Positions 1 to 11,987 of a stretch of 64,000 nucleotides of DNA are shown here, piece by piece. Source of the stretch: Castellaniella sp049650445 (GTDB taxonomy: Bacteria > Pseudomonadota > Gammaproteobacteria > Burkholderiales > Burkholderiaceae_B); contig NZ_JBASAD010000032.1 of NCBI RefSeq assembly GCF_049650445.1, positions 19,681 through 83,680 on the forward strand, written 5' to 3'. The notes beneath the pieces are model-generated. The model ran no database searches. It worked only from the letters and a program-made list of their open reading frames with translations, and was not told the origin of the DNA. The position numbers were made by a program, and so were the translations under genes. Within the stretch, counting starts at the first letter, position 1. The number at the start of each line of letters is the position of its first letter.

Positions 1-512
1 TCGCCCGAGACGATCTTGATCTGTGCGGGATCGATCTTGTTGGCCTTGAGGAAGATCGGCCACATCTGCGACATCGAATCGCCCGGCGTGACTGCGACCG
101 TCTTGCCGACGATGTCCTGCGGAGTCTTGATGCCTTTCTCTTCGAAGCCCATGACGGACATCGGGCTGACCTGGAACAGGACGCCGGTCGAGATCAGCGG
201 CGCACCCTTGGCGGCCGCCTTGATCATGGTGGTGACGTCGATGTAGCCGAAGTTCACGGACTTGGCGGCGACCGCCTGCGCGGTCACGGCCGAGCCCCGG
301 CCTTCCTGGATGTCCAGGTTGATGCCTTCTTCGGCGTAGTAACCCAGCTTCTTGCCCAGGAAGAACGGTGCGTGCTCGCTGTACAGATACCAGTTCAGCA
401 TCAGCGTCACGTCATCCTTGGGCTTGTCCTGCGCCTGGGCGGGCGTGGCGCCCAGCATCGTGGCGGCCAGCGCCAGGCCGACCCCGGCTTTGAGCAAATC
501 GCGGCGTATCAT
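1..512 (-). CDS. ABC transporter substrate-binding protein, NMT1/THI5-like (3' end outside window)
   Basis: This is the periplasmic binding protein of an NMT1/THI5-type importer, the family used for thiamine precursors, pyrimidines, sulfonates and nitrate. The visible N-terminal 170 residues start MIRRDLLKAGVG, a Tat-like twin-arginine signal, with a likely cleavage after AQA. The family-typical stretch LMLNWYLYSEHAPFFLGKK follows, then YYAEEGI and a GRGSA-type ligand-loop region. I chose the ATG at 512 because it begins the signal peptide; another ATG lies at 516 in another frame. The gene is the last visible member of a minus-strand operon, 52 bases after the permease, and probably serves the same importer. 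The substrate cannot be told from this fragment. The ATPase is not in view and may lie beyond the left edge. Confidence 0.85.
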   Translation of the reverse strand, partial: MIRRDLLKAGVGLALAATMLGATPAQAQDKPKDDVTLMLNWYLYSEHAPFFLGKKLGYYAEEGINLDIQEGRGSAVTAQAVAAKSVNFGYIDVTTMIKAAAKGAPLISTGVLFQVSPMSVMGFEEKGIKTPQDIVGKTVAVTPGDSMSQMWPIFLKANKIDPAQIKIVSG

Positions 513-564
513 GCATGTCTCCTTCGGGCACTGACGGCCCTTGTTGTGCAATGAAATCAGGCCC

Positions 565-1329
565 CTAGCGCTGTGAAGCGTGCCAGGGAATCATCATGCG
601 CTCGATCAGATCGACGACCGCGAACAGCAGCACGCCGATGATCGAAAGCAATACCAGCCCCGCGAACATCAAGGGCAGATCGAAATTGCCGTTGGCGACC
701 TGCAGGACATAACCGATGCCCGAATTCGAACCGACGAACTCGCCCACCACCGCGCCGACGACGGCCAGCGTGACCGAGACTTTCAGGCCGCTGAACATGG
801 CGGGCAGGGCCGCCGGCAGGCTGATCTTGAAAAAGGTCTGCAGACGGCTCGCCCCCATGGAGCGCGCCAGGTCGAGCATGTCGGACTCGACCGACTTGAA
901 GCCCATGACGGTGGACACCACGATGGGGAAGAAACCCAGCAGAAAGGCCGTGATGATCTTGGGCAGGATGCCGAAGCCGAACCACACGACGAACAGCGGC
1001 GCAATCGCCACCTTGGGCACACTTTGCGAGAACACCAGCAAGGGGTAGACGTAGGATTCCACGAGACGGGAATAGGCGATCACCATGGCGATAGGCACGC
1101 CAACCACGATGGACAGCAGAAAGCCCCAGATGGTCGCCTCGGTCGTGAACCAGCTTTCTGTCAGCAGCATGGGCCACTGCTCGACGAGTTGAACCAGGAC
1201 CTTGCCGGGCGGCGGGATGAGATACGCGGGGATGCTGAAGACCCGGATGGTCAGATCCCAAAGTACCAGCAGGAACAGCACCAGCAGGAGCGGCCGCAGG
1301 GCCGGGGACAACAACAGCTTGCGCAACAT
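565..1329 (-). CDS. ABC transporter permease, SsuC/TauC/ThiX type
   Basis: This is a 254-residue inner-membrane permease of the binding-protein-dependent family. It has about six hydrophobic helices, beginning with LLLVLFLLVLWDL near residue 15. The EAA-type cytoplasmic loop is visible around residues 145-165 (ARSMGASRLQTFFKISLPAA), where the ATPase should dock. It sits directly upstream of the NMT1-type binding-protein gene on the same strand and downstream of a TetR-type regulator, so the group looks like a small regulated import operon. The family includes pyrimidine, sulfonate and nitrate permeases; specificity is not resolved. The ATG at 1329 is preceded by an AGGAG-like site. Confidence 0.88.
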   Translation of the reverse strand: MLRKLLLSPALRPLLLVLFLLVLWDLTIRVFSIPAYLIPPPGKVLVQLVEQWPMLLTESWFTTEATIWGFLLSIVVGVPIAMVIAYSRLVESYVYPLLVFSQSVPKVAIAPLFVVWFGFGILPKIITAFLLGFFPIVVSTVMGFKSVESDMLDLARSMGASRLQTFFKISLPAALPAMFSGLKVSVTLAVVGAVVGEFVGSNSGIGYVLQVANGNFDLPLMFAGLVLLSIIGVLLFAVVDLIERMMIPWHASQR

Positions 1330-1389
1330 TCAGGTCTCCTGCAATGCCGCACGCCGGAATTCCGGTGCGCCGCACCTGTCGTTTTTCTC

Positions 1390-1409
1390 AATTCACTGAT
1401 TGGTGAATT
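1390..1409. promoter_or_regulatory. Palindromic operator for the adjacent TetR-type regulator
   Basis: A perfect inverted repeat, AATTCAC-N6-GTGAATT, lies between the TetR gene and the permease gene, about 60 bases upstream of the permease start. Size and symmetry fit a TetR-family dimer site. I infer that it controls the importer operon. Confidence 0.6.
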
Positions 1410-1471
1410 ATGGGTGCGGCCTGATTCAAGTGTCAATGATGACACCCGCTAGGGATATCCCTAGGAGGTTC

Positions 1472-2170
1472 TCAGGAGGTTCTTACGGCACGCCTGGACG
1501 CAGGCTGGCCGCCGTCCGGCGGCTCGCTGATCGCGTAACCGACGACCAGGTCCGTCATGTGCGACAGGCGTTCATCGAGGGCCTCGGTCGCGCGCAGATC
1601 ACGCCCGAAGATCACCGACAGGGTGTCGTTGTTGGCCAAGTAGAAAAAACCGAGGGAGGCGATGGAAATGTAAAGCTGGACGGGGTCGATCCCCGCGCGG
1701 AACAGGCCGTCCGCCCGCCCGCGTTCGAGCAGCCCGTCGAGCAGTCGGACCAGCGGAGAATGCATTTCGCGGATCTTGCCCGACTGCTTCAGATGGCTGG
1801 CGCGCGAGAGGTTCTCGCTGGCCAGCAGGGACAAAAACTCCGGGTGCGCCAGAAAGTAATGCCAGGTGAAAGTGACGAGTGTGCGCAGGGCCTCGATGGG
1901 CTCAAGCGCATCCAGATGCAGCCCCTGCTCGGCCTGGCGGATGTCCGCATAAGCGTTTTCAAGGACGGACAGGAACAGATCGTCCTTGTTGCCGAAATAG
2001 TAGTAGATCAGGCGCTTGTTCACGCCGGCGCGTTCCGCGATGCGATCCACGCGTCCGCCGGCAAAGCCGTGTTCGCTGAATTCGTCGCGAGCGGCTTTCA
2101 GGATCGCCGCCTGTGAGCGATCCGTGTCGCGCGAAACGGGCGCCGACCGGGAGTTCGGTTTCTGTGCCAT
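1472..2170 (-). CDS. TetR family transcriptional regulator
   Basis: This 232-residue protein has an N-terminal TetR helix-turn-helix (residues about 18-65, with the typical FSEHGFAGGRVDRIAERAGV and the recognition segment NKRLIYYYFGNKDDLF) and a C-terminal ligand-binding domain. The remainder resembles the larger TetR_C groups seen in RutR-like proteins. It is encoded immediately upstream of the importer genes in the same orientation, with a perfect palindrome in the gap, which suggests local control by the imported ligand. The upstream SDR gene ends 9 bases before this start, so the two may be co-transcribed. The inducer is unknown. Confidence 0.88.
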   Translation of the reverse strand: MAQKPNSRSAPVSRDTDRSQAAILKAARDEFSEHGFAGGRVDRIAERAGVNKRLIYYYFGNKDDLFLSVLENAYADIRQAEQGLHLDALEPIEALRTLVTFTWHYFLAHPEFLSLLASENLSRASHLKQSGKIREMHSPLVRLLDGLLERGRADGLFRAGIDPVQLYISIASLGFFYLANNDTLSVIFGRDLRATEALDERLSHMTDLVVGYAISEPPDGGQPASRRAVRTS

Positions 2171-2179
2171 GACCGGATT

Positions 2180-3007
2180 TTACGGATGTTCGCCCATTCT
2201 GGGTTTGCGCTTGCGCCGTGCTGCCACCGCATCGTACAGCGCATCGGGCACGAGGCGCAGCAAGCGCGCCACCCAGGCCATGGGCCAGGGAATGACACGG
2301 TAGGACACGCCGGCGTCGATGGCCCGCACGGCCTGCTCGGCAAAACGATCGACAGGCATCAGAAAGGGCATGCGATAGGGATTGCGTGCCGTCATGGGCG
2401 TGGCGATGAACCCCGGCGCCACCGTCACGACGCGCACGCCGCTGCCGTGCAGTTCGACCCGCAGGCTTTCGCAATACGCGCGCACGGCTGCTTTCGAGGC
2501 GCTGTAGGCGCCTGCACCCGGCAGGCCGCGCACCCCCGCCACGCTGCCGATGCCCACCAGCGTGCCCCGCCCTCGCGCGCGCATCGGCGCGACGAAGGGC
2601 TCGAAGGTCGTCACCATGGACAGGACGTTGGTGTCGAAAATGGCCTGGAAAACCGTGTGATCCTCGGGCGCGTCGGTCAGGGTGCCGGCGCTGATGCCGG
2701 CGCTGGCGATGACCAGGTCGACCGGGCCGCTGTCCAGGAAATCCCGCGCCGCCACATGCAGGGCCACGCGATCGCGCACGTCCAGCGCGTAGATCCGATG
2801 TCCCTGCCCAGGCAGGCTGCGGCACAGGCCTTGCAAAGCATCCAGGCGGCGGCCGACCAGGCCCAGTTCACAGCCCCGCGCCGCATACCGGCGCGCCAGG
2901 GCGGCGCCGATGCCGCTGCTGGCGCCCGTGATGAAGACGCGGCGCCCGGGCAAGGAGCAAGAGGCCGCGTCCGGTTCGAGAAATGCCGTCTTACTGGACC
3001 GTGTCAT
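2180..3007 (-). CDS. Short-chain dehydrogenase/reductase (SDR)
   Basis: This 275-residue classical SDR is probably an NAD(P)-dependent oxidoreductase. The Rossmann motif TGASSGIG lies near residue 25 and the active-site pair YSASK near residue 165, followed by the usual PGFIATPMT. I chose the ATG at 3007, preceded by GGGA, over a TTG further upstream because both lie inside the end of the preceding gene and the ATG gives a normal-length N-terminus. The start overlaps the stop of the effector-like gene by about 17 bases, so translation may be coupled to it. The substrate is unknown. The C-terminus is Arg/Lys-rich (RRKRKPRMG). Confidence 0.87.
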   Translation of the reverse strand: MTRSSKTAFLEPDAASCSLPGRRVFITGASSGIGAALARRYAARGCELGLVGRRLDALQGLCRSLPGQGHRIYALDVRDRVALHVAARDFLDSGPVDLVIASAGISAGTLTDAPEDHTVFQAIFDTNVLSMVTTFEPFVAPMRARGRGTLVGIGSVAGVRGLPGAGAYSASKAAVRAYCESLRVELHGSGVRVVTVAPGFIATPMTARNPYRMPFLMPVDRFAEQAVRAIDAGVSYRVIPWPMAWVARLLRLVPDALYDAVAARRKRKPRMGEHP

Positions 3008-3920
3008 TGTCCCGGCTGACCAGGTGCTGGGCTCCGACAATGTCGATCACGGCGCGCGGGGTGCCATCCACGATCCGCAGATCCAGCCGCATTTCCTGCG
3101 ATTTGTAGAAGGGATGGTCGCCCTCCGCGAGGATGATATCCAGCTTGCCCTGGCGCTGATCCAGGTCATTCCGGTCATCGGACTCGCTCATGTCGATATC
3201 CTTGATGCAAATGGCCTGGACACGCAACTCCCCCTCTTCCATCCGCACGTCGTAGCGTACGCTTTGCCCACCCGGCACCATGGCGATGGACGCTTGAAGG
3301 AAGTTTCCTTGCACCGACTGATTGCATACTTCCATGACCGCCTCGCGCTGACTGGCGGTCACCCCGAGCGCTCCGAGCGCCTCATCGAAATGCCTCATTC
3401 TTTCATCGGGCGTGCCCTCGGGCAGCGAGATCCCCGACACGGAGTAGCTGGCACGGCAGATGTCCGCCTTGACCTGATCCCGCGCAGAGCCAACCCCATT
3501 GTGACCCCAGTAATCGCTGCGGTTCAGTTCGCGCTCCAGCCTCTCGCGGTTCACCGGCAGTTTCTGGAAGCTCAGGGAAAAGCTCGGGCACTGCTCCTCG
3601 GACAAGTCCAGGGTGTAGCGCACGCCCTCTTCGTTCTCCTCAATCTGGAAACGGCTCTGATAGTTGGCGCCGGCCATCTCTTTCAAGGCATGGAAGCTCT
3701 CGATCTTCTGGTCATGGGGCGTCGCCTCGGAGTAGAGGTCGTACAGGCATTTCTTGGCTTCCGTCCGGTTCGTACTGCAAAACCAGTCTGCGACCTTGTC
3801 CCAGGTGCGGGAAAAGACACTGCCGATGCTGTCTCGACTCGTGGCCTGCCGGATGCTCTGCACATCCTGGGTCCCCAAGGAAACCGGGCCGAAACGCCCT
3901 GCGGAAATATCGATGGTCAT
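2991..3920 (-). CDS. Candidate T3SS effector with SifA/SspH2-like N-terminal translocation domain
   Basis: The product has 309 residues. The N-terminus reads MTIDISAGRF, then TWDKVADWFCSTNRTEA (residues 39-55), KKCLYDLY and ALKEMAGANYQSRFQI (78-93). From memory this follows the order of the N-terminal domain shared by Salmonella SPI-2 effectors such as SifA (LWEKIKDFFFSTGKAKA, then ELKELACASQRDRFQV) and SspH2 (WEKMKEFFCSTHQTEA). The segment WDKVADWF corresponds to the known WEK(I/M)xxFF translocation motif. Residues 110-309 match nothing I recognise, so the host activity is unknown. There is no signal peptide or membrane helix. I chose the ATG at 3920 because GAGGAG lies 6-7 bases upstream; the in-frame ATG at 3947 has no good site. 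A putative BtrS-type promoter lies 71 bases upstream. The gene is 20 kb from the T3SS cluster. Confidence 0.75.
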   Translation of the reverse strand: MTIDISAGRFGPVSLGTQDVQSIRQATSRDSIGSVFSRTWDKVADWFCSTNRTEAKKCLYDLYSEATPHDQKIESFHALKEMAGANYQSRFQIEENEEGVRYTLDLSEEQCPSFSLSFQKLPVNRERLERELNRSDYWGHNGVGSARDQVKADICRASYSVSGISLPEGTPDERMRHFDEALGALGVTASQREAVMEVCNQSVQGNFLQASIAMVPGGQSVRYDVRMEEGELRVQAICIKDIDMSESDDRNDLDQRQGKLDIILAEGDHPFYKSQEMRLDLRIVDGTPRAVIDIVGAQHLVSRDNDTVQ

Positions 3921-3990
3921 TGAGTTCTCCTCGCCATGCTCGTTCATCCAGACCGTGAGGGACTACGCCCGCCCACGGCATCTTCCTGTA

Positions 3991-4016
3991 AGTGACCGGC
4001 ACGCGCCTGAGGTTCC
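3991..4016 (-). promoter_or_regulatory. Putative BtrS-type ECF promoter for the SifA/SspH-like gene
   Basis: Read on the minus strand this is GGAACC, 14 bases, GTCACT, matching the motif found upstream of the T3SS operons in this window. Transcription would start near 3984, about 64 bases before the ATG. Confidence 0.6.
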
Positions 4017-4048
4017 ACCTGGACGCAAATCAGAAGCCGAAGCGCTGA

Positions 4049-4507
4049 TCAGGCCTGCAGCGGGGGATGGAAATGCTCCAGATAGGCCTCAACGACGCCA
4101 GGCAGCACCTTGCCCGCCGTATAGCTGGCCACGGTCTCGCAGGCCAGGCCGGCGGCCGTCGAGAGCGGTTTCGGAAGGGTGGCGGCCGCGATGTCGCACG
4201 GCGTCTTGGCCAATTCCTGGCCCACCCAACCGCTGCCGATCTCTTTGAGCACCGTCTGCAACCCTTCGGGCTGTTCTTCTGCCGCCTCGTCCGCGCCTTC
4301 CGCCACAGCCAGATCCTGACCGCGTTGGCTGATGCTGACCAACACCCCGCCAAGAGAACGGGCAATGACCGGCTGCGCCAGATCGCCCGCCACATGGCCT
4401 ACCACGGCAAGACCACCGCACACTGCACTTTTCATCGGCGTCTGCCCAGGCAGCATGCGATTGCAAGCCGTCAGCGCGACTGTCTGGAAAACATCACCCA
4501 AATCCAT
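4049..4507 (-). CDS. Hypothetical protein between effector candidate and carB
   Basis: I do not recognise this 152-residue protein. It is rich in Ala, Gly and Val with moderately hydrophobic stretches (VCGGLAVVGHVAGDLA near residue 29 and the segment after residue 112), an acidic patch EGADEAAEEQPEG near residue 70, and four Cys. There is no signal peptide. A GGGTAGG site precedes the ATG at 4507. It stops 33 bases before the promoter of the effector-like gene, so it is probably a separate unit. Its place beside an effector candidate makes a secreted or chaperone-like role possible but unproven. I see no BtrS-type promoter upstream. Confidence 0.55.
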   Translation of the reverse strand: MDLGDVFQTVALTACNRMLPGQTPMKSAVCGGLAVVGHVAGDLAQPVIARSLGGVLVSISQRGQDLAVAEGADEAAEEQPEGLQTVLKEIGSGWVGQELAKTPCDIAAATLPKPLSTAAGLACETVASYTAGKVLPGVVEAYLEHFHPPLQA

Positions 4508-4630
4508 AAAACCTACCCAAATGATTGAAAAATGCCATCAATAGCTCGGCAGCGGGCCTTGATCTCTCGGCGCCGCAACGGCACGGTGCAACCTGAGCGC
4601 TCCGCGCGACAGAATGGTCTGACGAAGGGG

Positions 4631-4660
4631 GCGCGCAATCTCCCGCCGGAGACTGCGCGC
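4631..4660 (-). terminator. Hairpin downstream of carB
   Basis: A GC-rich inverted repeat has 13-base arms (GCGCGCAATCTCC and its near-complement, one mismatch) around a 4-base loop, about 8 bases past the carB stop. No good T-run follows, so it may work with Rho or as an RNA-stabilising end. Confidence 0.5.
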
Positions 4661-4668
4661 CAGGCCGC

Positions 4669-7899
<3,231 letters not shown>

Positions 7900-7915
7900 G
7901 GGAGGCGGGCTCTTT

Positions 7916-9085
<1,170 letters not shown>

Positions 9086-9157
9086 AATGGAACCCCGGTT
9101 AGGAAGAATCCCCGTGCAGATTCAGGGGACTCTAAAAGTCGATATTCAAACCTTCCT

Positions 9158-9163
9158 ATTATA
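9158..9163 (-). promoter_or_regulatory. Candidate -10 box of the carAB promoter
   Basis: A perfect TATAAT on the minus strand lies 73 bases upstream of the carA ATG, within an AT-richer gap. The -35 region is weak (TTCGGG at an 18-base spacing). I saw no PyrR-type or other attenuator structure. Confidence 0.45.
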
Positions 9164-9309
9164 CAGCGGAGCAAGGGTTACCCCGAATATTTCCTGGGAA
9201 TCCCGTCGGATGCCCCGGCCGGCGCGGCCTCCGGCACCCTGCCCGTCCCCGCCGGGAAATGGTCTACAGTAGGGGTCTCGCAACCCTGTCTGACTGGATC
9301 ACCGCCCTC

Positions 9310-10266
9310 ATGAGCACTCAACTGGACGCCCTGCGCACACTGACGACCGTCGTGGCCGACACCGGGGACTTCGAAACCATGCGGGCCTACCGGCCGACGG
9401 ACGCCACCACCAACCCCTCGCTGATCCTCAAGGCCGTGGGCCAGCCCGCCTACCGTCCCCTGCTGGACCGGGTGCTGCGCGACCACCCCAAGGCCCCGCT
9501 GACCGAACAGGTCGACCGCCTGCTGGTGGCCTTTGGCCGCGAAATCCTGTCCATCGTGCCCGGCCGCGTCTCGACCGAAGTCGACGCCCGGCTGTCCTTT
9601 GACACCCAGGCCAGCATCGAGCGCGCCCGGCAGATCATCTCTCTGTACGAGGCCGAGGGCATCCCGCGCGAGCGCGTGCTGATCAAGCTGGCTTCGACCT
9701 GGGAAGGCATCCAGGCCGCCCGCACGCTGCAGGCTGAAGACATCCGCTGCAACCTGACGCTGCTGTTCTCCCTGACCCAGGCAATCGCCTGCGCCCAGGC
9801 CAAGGTGACCCTGATCTCGCCCTTCGTGGGCCGCATCTACGACTGGTACAAAAAGGCTGCTGGCGCCGATTGGGACGAAGCGGCGAACGCCGAATCCAAC
9901 GATCCCGGCGTGCAGTCCGTGGCGCGCATCTACCGCTACTTCAAGGCCTACGACATCCCCACCCAGGTGATGGGGGCCAGTTTCCGCAACATCGGCCAGA
10001 TCCGCGCCCTGGCGGGCTGCGACCTGCTGACGATCAGCCCCGCCCTGCTGGGTGAACTGGCCGCCTCGGACGCGCCCCTGGAACCCCGCCTGTCGGCGAC
10101 CACCGCCAAGGCGGACGCGCCGGAATGGATCGCCAGCAACGAGGTCGCCTTCCGCACGAACCTGAACGAAGATGCCATGGCTACCGAAAAACTGGCCGAG
10201 GGCATTCGCATTTTCACCGCCGACGCGATCAAGCTGGACGCGCTGCTGAGCCAGACCGGCGCCTGA
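9310..10266 (+). CDS. tal: Transaldolase
   Basis: This 318-residue cytoplasmic enzyme of the non-oxidative pentose phosphate pathway transfers a dihydroxyacetone unit from sedoheptulose 7-phosphate to glyceraldehyde 3-phosphate. The signatures TDATTNPSLILKA (residues 30-42) and RVLIKLASTWEGI are present, the latter holding the Schiff-base lysine at about 126. Length fits the TalB class. I chose the ATG at 9310 (MSTQLDALRT) because it matches the family N-terminus; the reading frame stays open upstream to 9259 but that extension looks non-coding. It is divergent from carA and convergent with the following permease gene. Confidence 0.96.
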   Translation: MSTQLDALRTLTTVVADTGDFETMRAYRPTDATTNPSLILKAVGQPAYRPLLDRVLRDHPKAPLTEQVDRLLVAFGREILSIVPGRVSTEVDARLSFDTQASIERARQIISLYEAEGIPRERVLIKLASTWEGIQAARTLQAEDIRCNLTLLFSLTQAIACAQAKVTLISPFVGRIYDWYKKAAGADWDEAANAESNDPGVQSVARIYRYFKAYDIPTQVMGASFRNIGQIRALAGCDLLTISPALLGELAASDAPLEPRLSATTAKADAPEWIASNEVAFRTNLNEDAMATEKLAEGIRIFTADAIKLDALLSQTGA

Positions 10267-10303
10267 GGCGCGGCGACAGCCTCGGACCGAGCCGCCGCGT
10301 TCC

Positions 10304-11092
10304 TCAGGTTTTCCCCGCCTCTCCCGGCCCGGGCTGCCAGACCAGCAGGCGGCGTTCCGCCAGCGACACGATGCCGTCCAGCAGCAGCGCGAACACCGTC
10401 AGCACGACGATGCCGGCGAACACGGTGTTGACGTCCAGCGTGCCCTCGGCCTGCAGGATCAGATATCCGACCCCGGCCGCCGAGCCCAGGTATTCGCCCA
10501 CCACCGCACCCACGAAGGCCAGGCCCACGGACGTGTGCAGGCTGGAGAACACCCAACTGGTGGCCGAGGGGATGTAGACGTGGCGCAGAAGCTGACGGCG
10601 GCTGGCGCCCAGCATGCGGGCATTGTCCAGCAGGGTCGGGCTGACCTCGCGCACACCCCGGTAGACGTTGAAAAAGACGATGAAGAACACCAGCGTCACG
10701 GCCAGAGCGACCTTGGACCAGATGCCCAGGCCGAACCACATGCCGAAGATCGGCGCCAGGATGACGCGCGGCATGGAGTTGGCCGCCGTGACGTAGGGTT
10801 CGAGCAGCGCACTGGCGCCGCGCGACAGGCCCAGCCACAGGCCGAAGCCCAGGCCGCCGATCGTCCCGATGACGAAGGCCAGCACGGTTTCGGACAGGGT
10901 GATCCACAGATGGCGGTAGATCCCGGCGTCGGTGACGAACCAGGCCCAGACGACCTGGGCGACTTCCAGGGGTCGGCCAAAGAAGAACGCCACGTTACGG
11001 TTCAGCGAAGCCCAATGCCAGACCAGCAAAATGGTGGCCAGCAACGCCAGTTGCAACACGCGCAGCACGGGTTTGGACAGGTTGGATTTCAT
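10304..11092 (-). CDS. ABC transporter permease (sulfonate/nitrate/taurine type)
   Basis: This 262-residue inner-membrane permease has about six hydrophobic helices and an EAA loop (NARMLGASRRQLLRHVYIPSA, about residue 155). It belongs to the SsuC/TauC/NrtB family. It is the third gene of a minus-strand operon after the binding protein and ATPase, with a gap of 55 bases after the ATPase. It is a different importer from the one at the left edge, and its substrate is unknown. Confidence 0.9.
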   Translation of the reverse strand: MKSNLSKPVLRVLQLALLATILLVWHWASLNRNVAFFFGRPLEVAQVVWAWFVTDAGIYRHLWITLSETVLAFVIGTIGGLGFGLWLGLSRGASALLEPYVTAANSMPRVILAPIFGMWFGLGIWSKVALAVTLVFFIVFFNVYRGVREVSPTLLDNARMLGASRRQLLRHVYIPSATSWVFSSLHTSVGLAFVGAVVGEYLGSAAGVGYLILQAEGTLDVNTVFAGIVVLTVFALLLDGIVSLAERRLLVWQPGPGEAGKT

Positions 11093-11147
11093 CGTGGCGG
11101 GCGCTCCGGTGGGTGGCTCGGGTCGACAGGGATTCGCGGGCCGGCCA

Positions 11148-11987
11148 TCAGGCGCGCCGTTGCCGTTCGTAGCCCTTCAGGACTTCGTCGCGCAGCACCG
11201 CCCAGATGGCCTGGTGCAGTTCGACGAAGCGGGGCTGCATGCGGACTTCGGCCACGTCGCGCGGGCGCGGAATGTCGATGACGAATTCCCCGATCGGGCG
11301 GGTCTCGGGGCCGGCCGACAGCACCACCACGCGGTCGCTCATGGCGATGGCCTCGTCCAGGTCGTGGGTGATGAACAGCACGGCCTTGCGCCGGGCCATC
11401 CACAGATCCAGGACCTCGTTTTCCATCAGTTGGCGGGTCTGAATGTCCAGCGCCGAGAACGGCTCGTCCATCAGGATGAGGTCGGGATCACGGATCAGCG
11501 TCTGGGCCAGCATGACGCGCTTGCGCATGCCGCCCGACATCTGGTGCGGATAGCGGTTCTCGAAACCTCCCAGGCCGACCCGGCGCAGCCATTCGCGGCT
11601 GCGTTCGGCGGTTTCGGCGGCGGACACCCCCGCAAACTCCAGACCGGCGGACACGTTGGCCTGGGCGTTGCGCCAGGGCATCAGGGCCTCGCCCTGGAAC
11701 ATGTAGCCCGCCCGCGCATTGACACCATGCAGCGCCTGGCCGAACACCTGGACCGCGCCGGACGTGGGGCGCAGCAAACCGGCCGCCATGTTCAGCAGCG
11801 TGGATTTGCCGCAGCCCGTGGGGCCGACGACCGAGACGAATTCACCGGGCGCCACCGTCAGGGTGGCGTCGCGCATGGCCGTGTACGGCGTGCCGTCAGG
11901 CGAAGTGAAGGTGCAGGTGACCCGATCCAGCCGCAGGGCGGGCGCATCCACCCCGCCCTCGACCGGGTGCGTGCGCCGATCAGGCAT
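11148..11987 (-). CDS. ABC transporter ATP-binding protein (SsuB/TauB type)
   Basis: This 279-residue ATPase would energise the importer. Walker A is GPTGCGKSTLLN (near residue 51), the signature is MSGGMRKRVMLAQ, Walker B is LILMDEPFSALD, and the H-loop is FITHDLDEA. I chose the ATG at 11987 (MPDRRTHP), which overlaps the end of the binding-protein gene by 8 bases, typical of translational coupling. The same frame is open far upstream but that part is a shadow of the binding-protein gene. Confidence 0.93.
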   Translation of the reverse strand: MPDRRTHPVEGGVDAPALRLDRVTCTFTSPDGTPYTAMRDATLTVAPGEFVSVVGPTGCGKSTLLNMAAGLLRPTSGAVQVFGQALHGVNARAGYMFQGEALMPWRNAQANVSAGLEFAGVSAAETAERSREWLRRVGLGGFENRYPHQMSGGMRKRVMLAQTLIRDPDLILMDEPFSALDIQTRQLMENEVLDLWMARRKAVLFITHDLDEAIAMSDRVVVLSAGPETRPIGEFVIDIPRPRDVAEVRMQPRFVELHQAIWAVLRDEVLKGYERQRRA

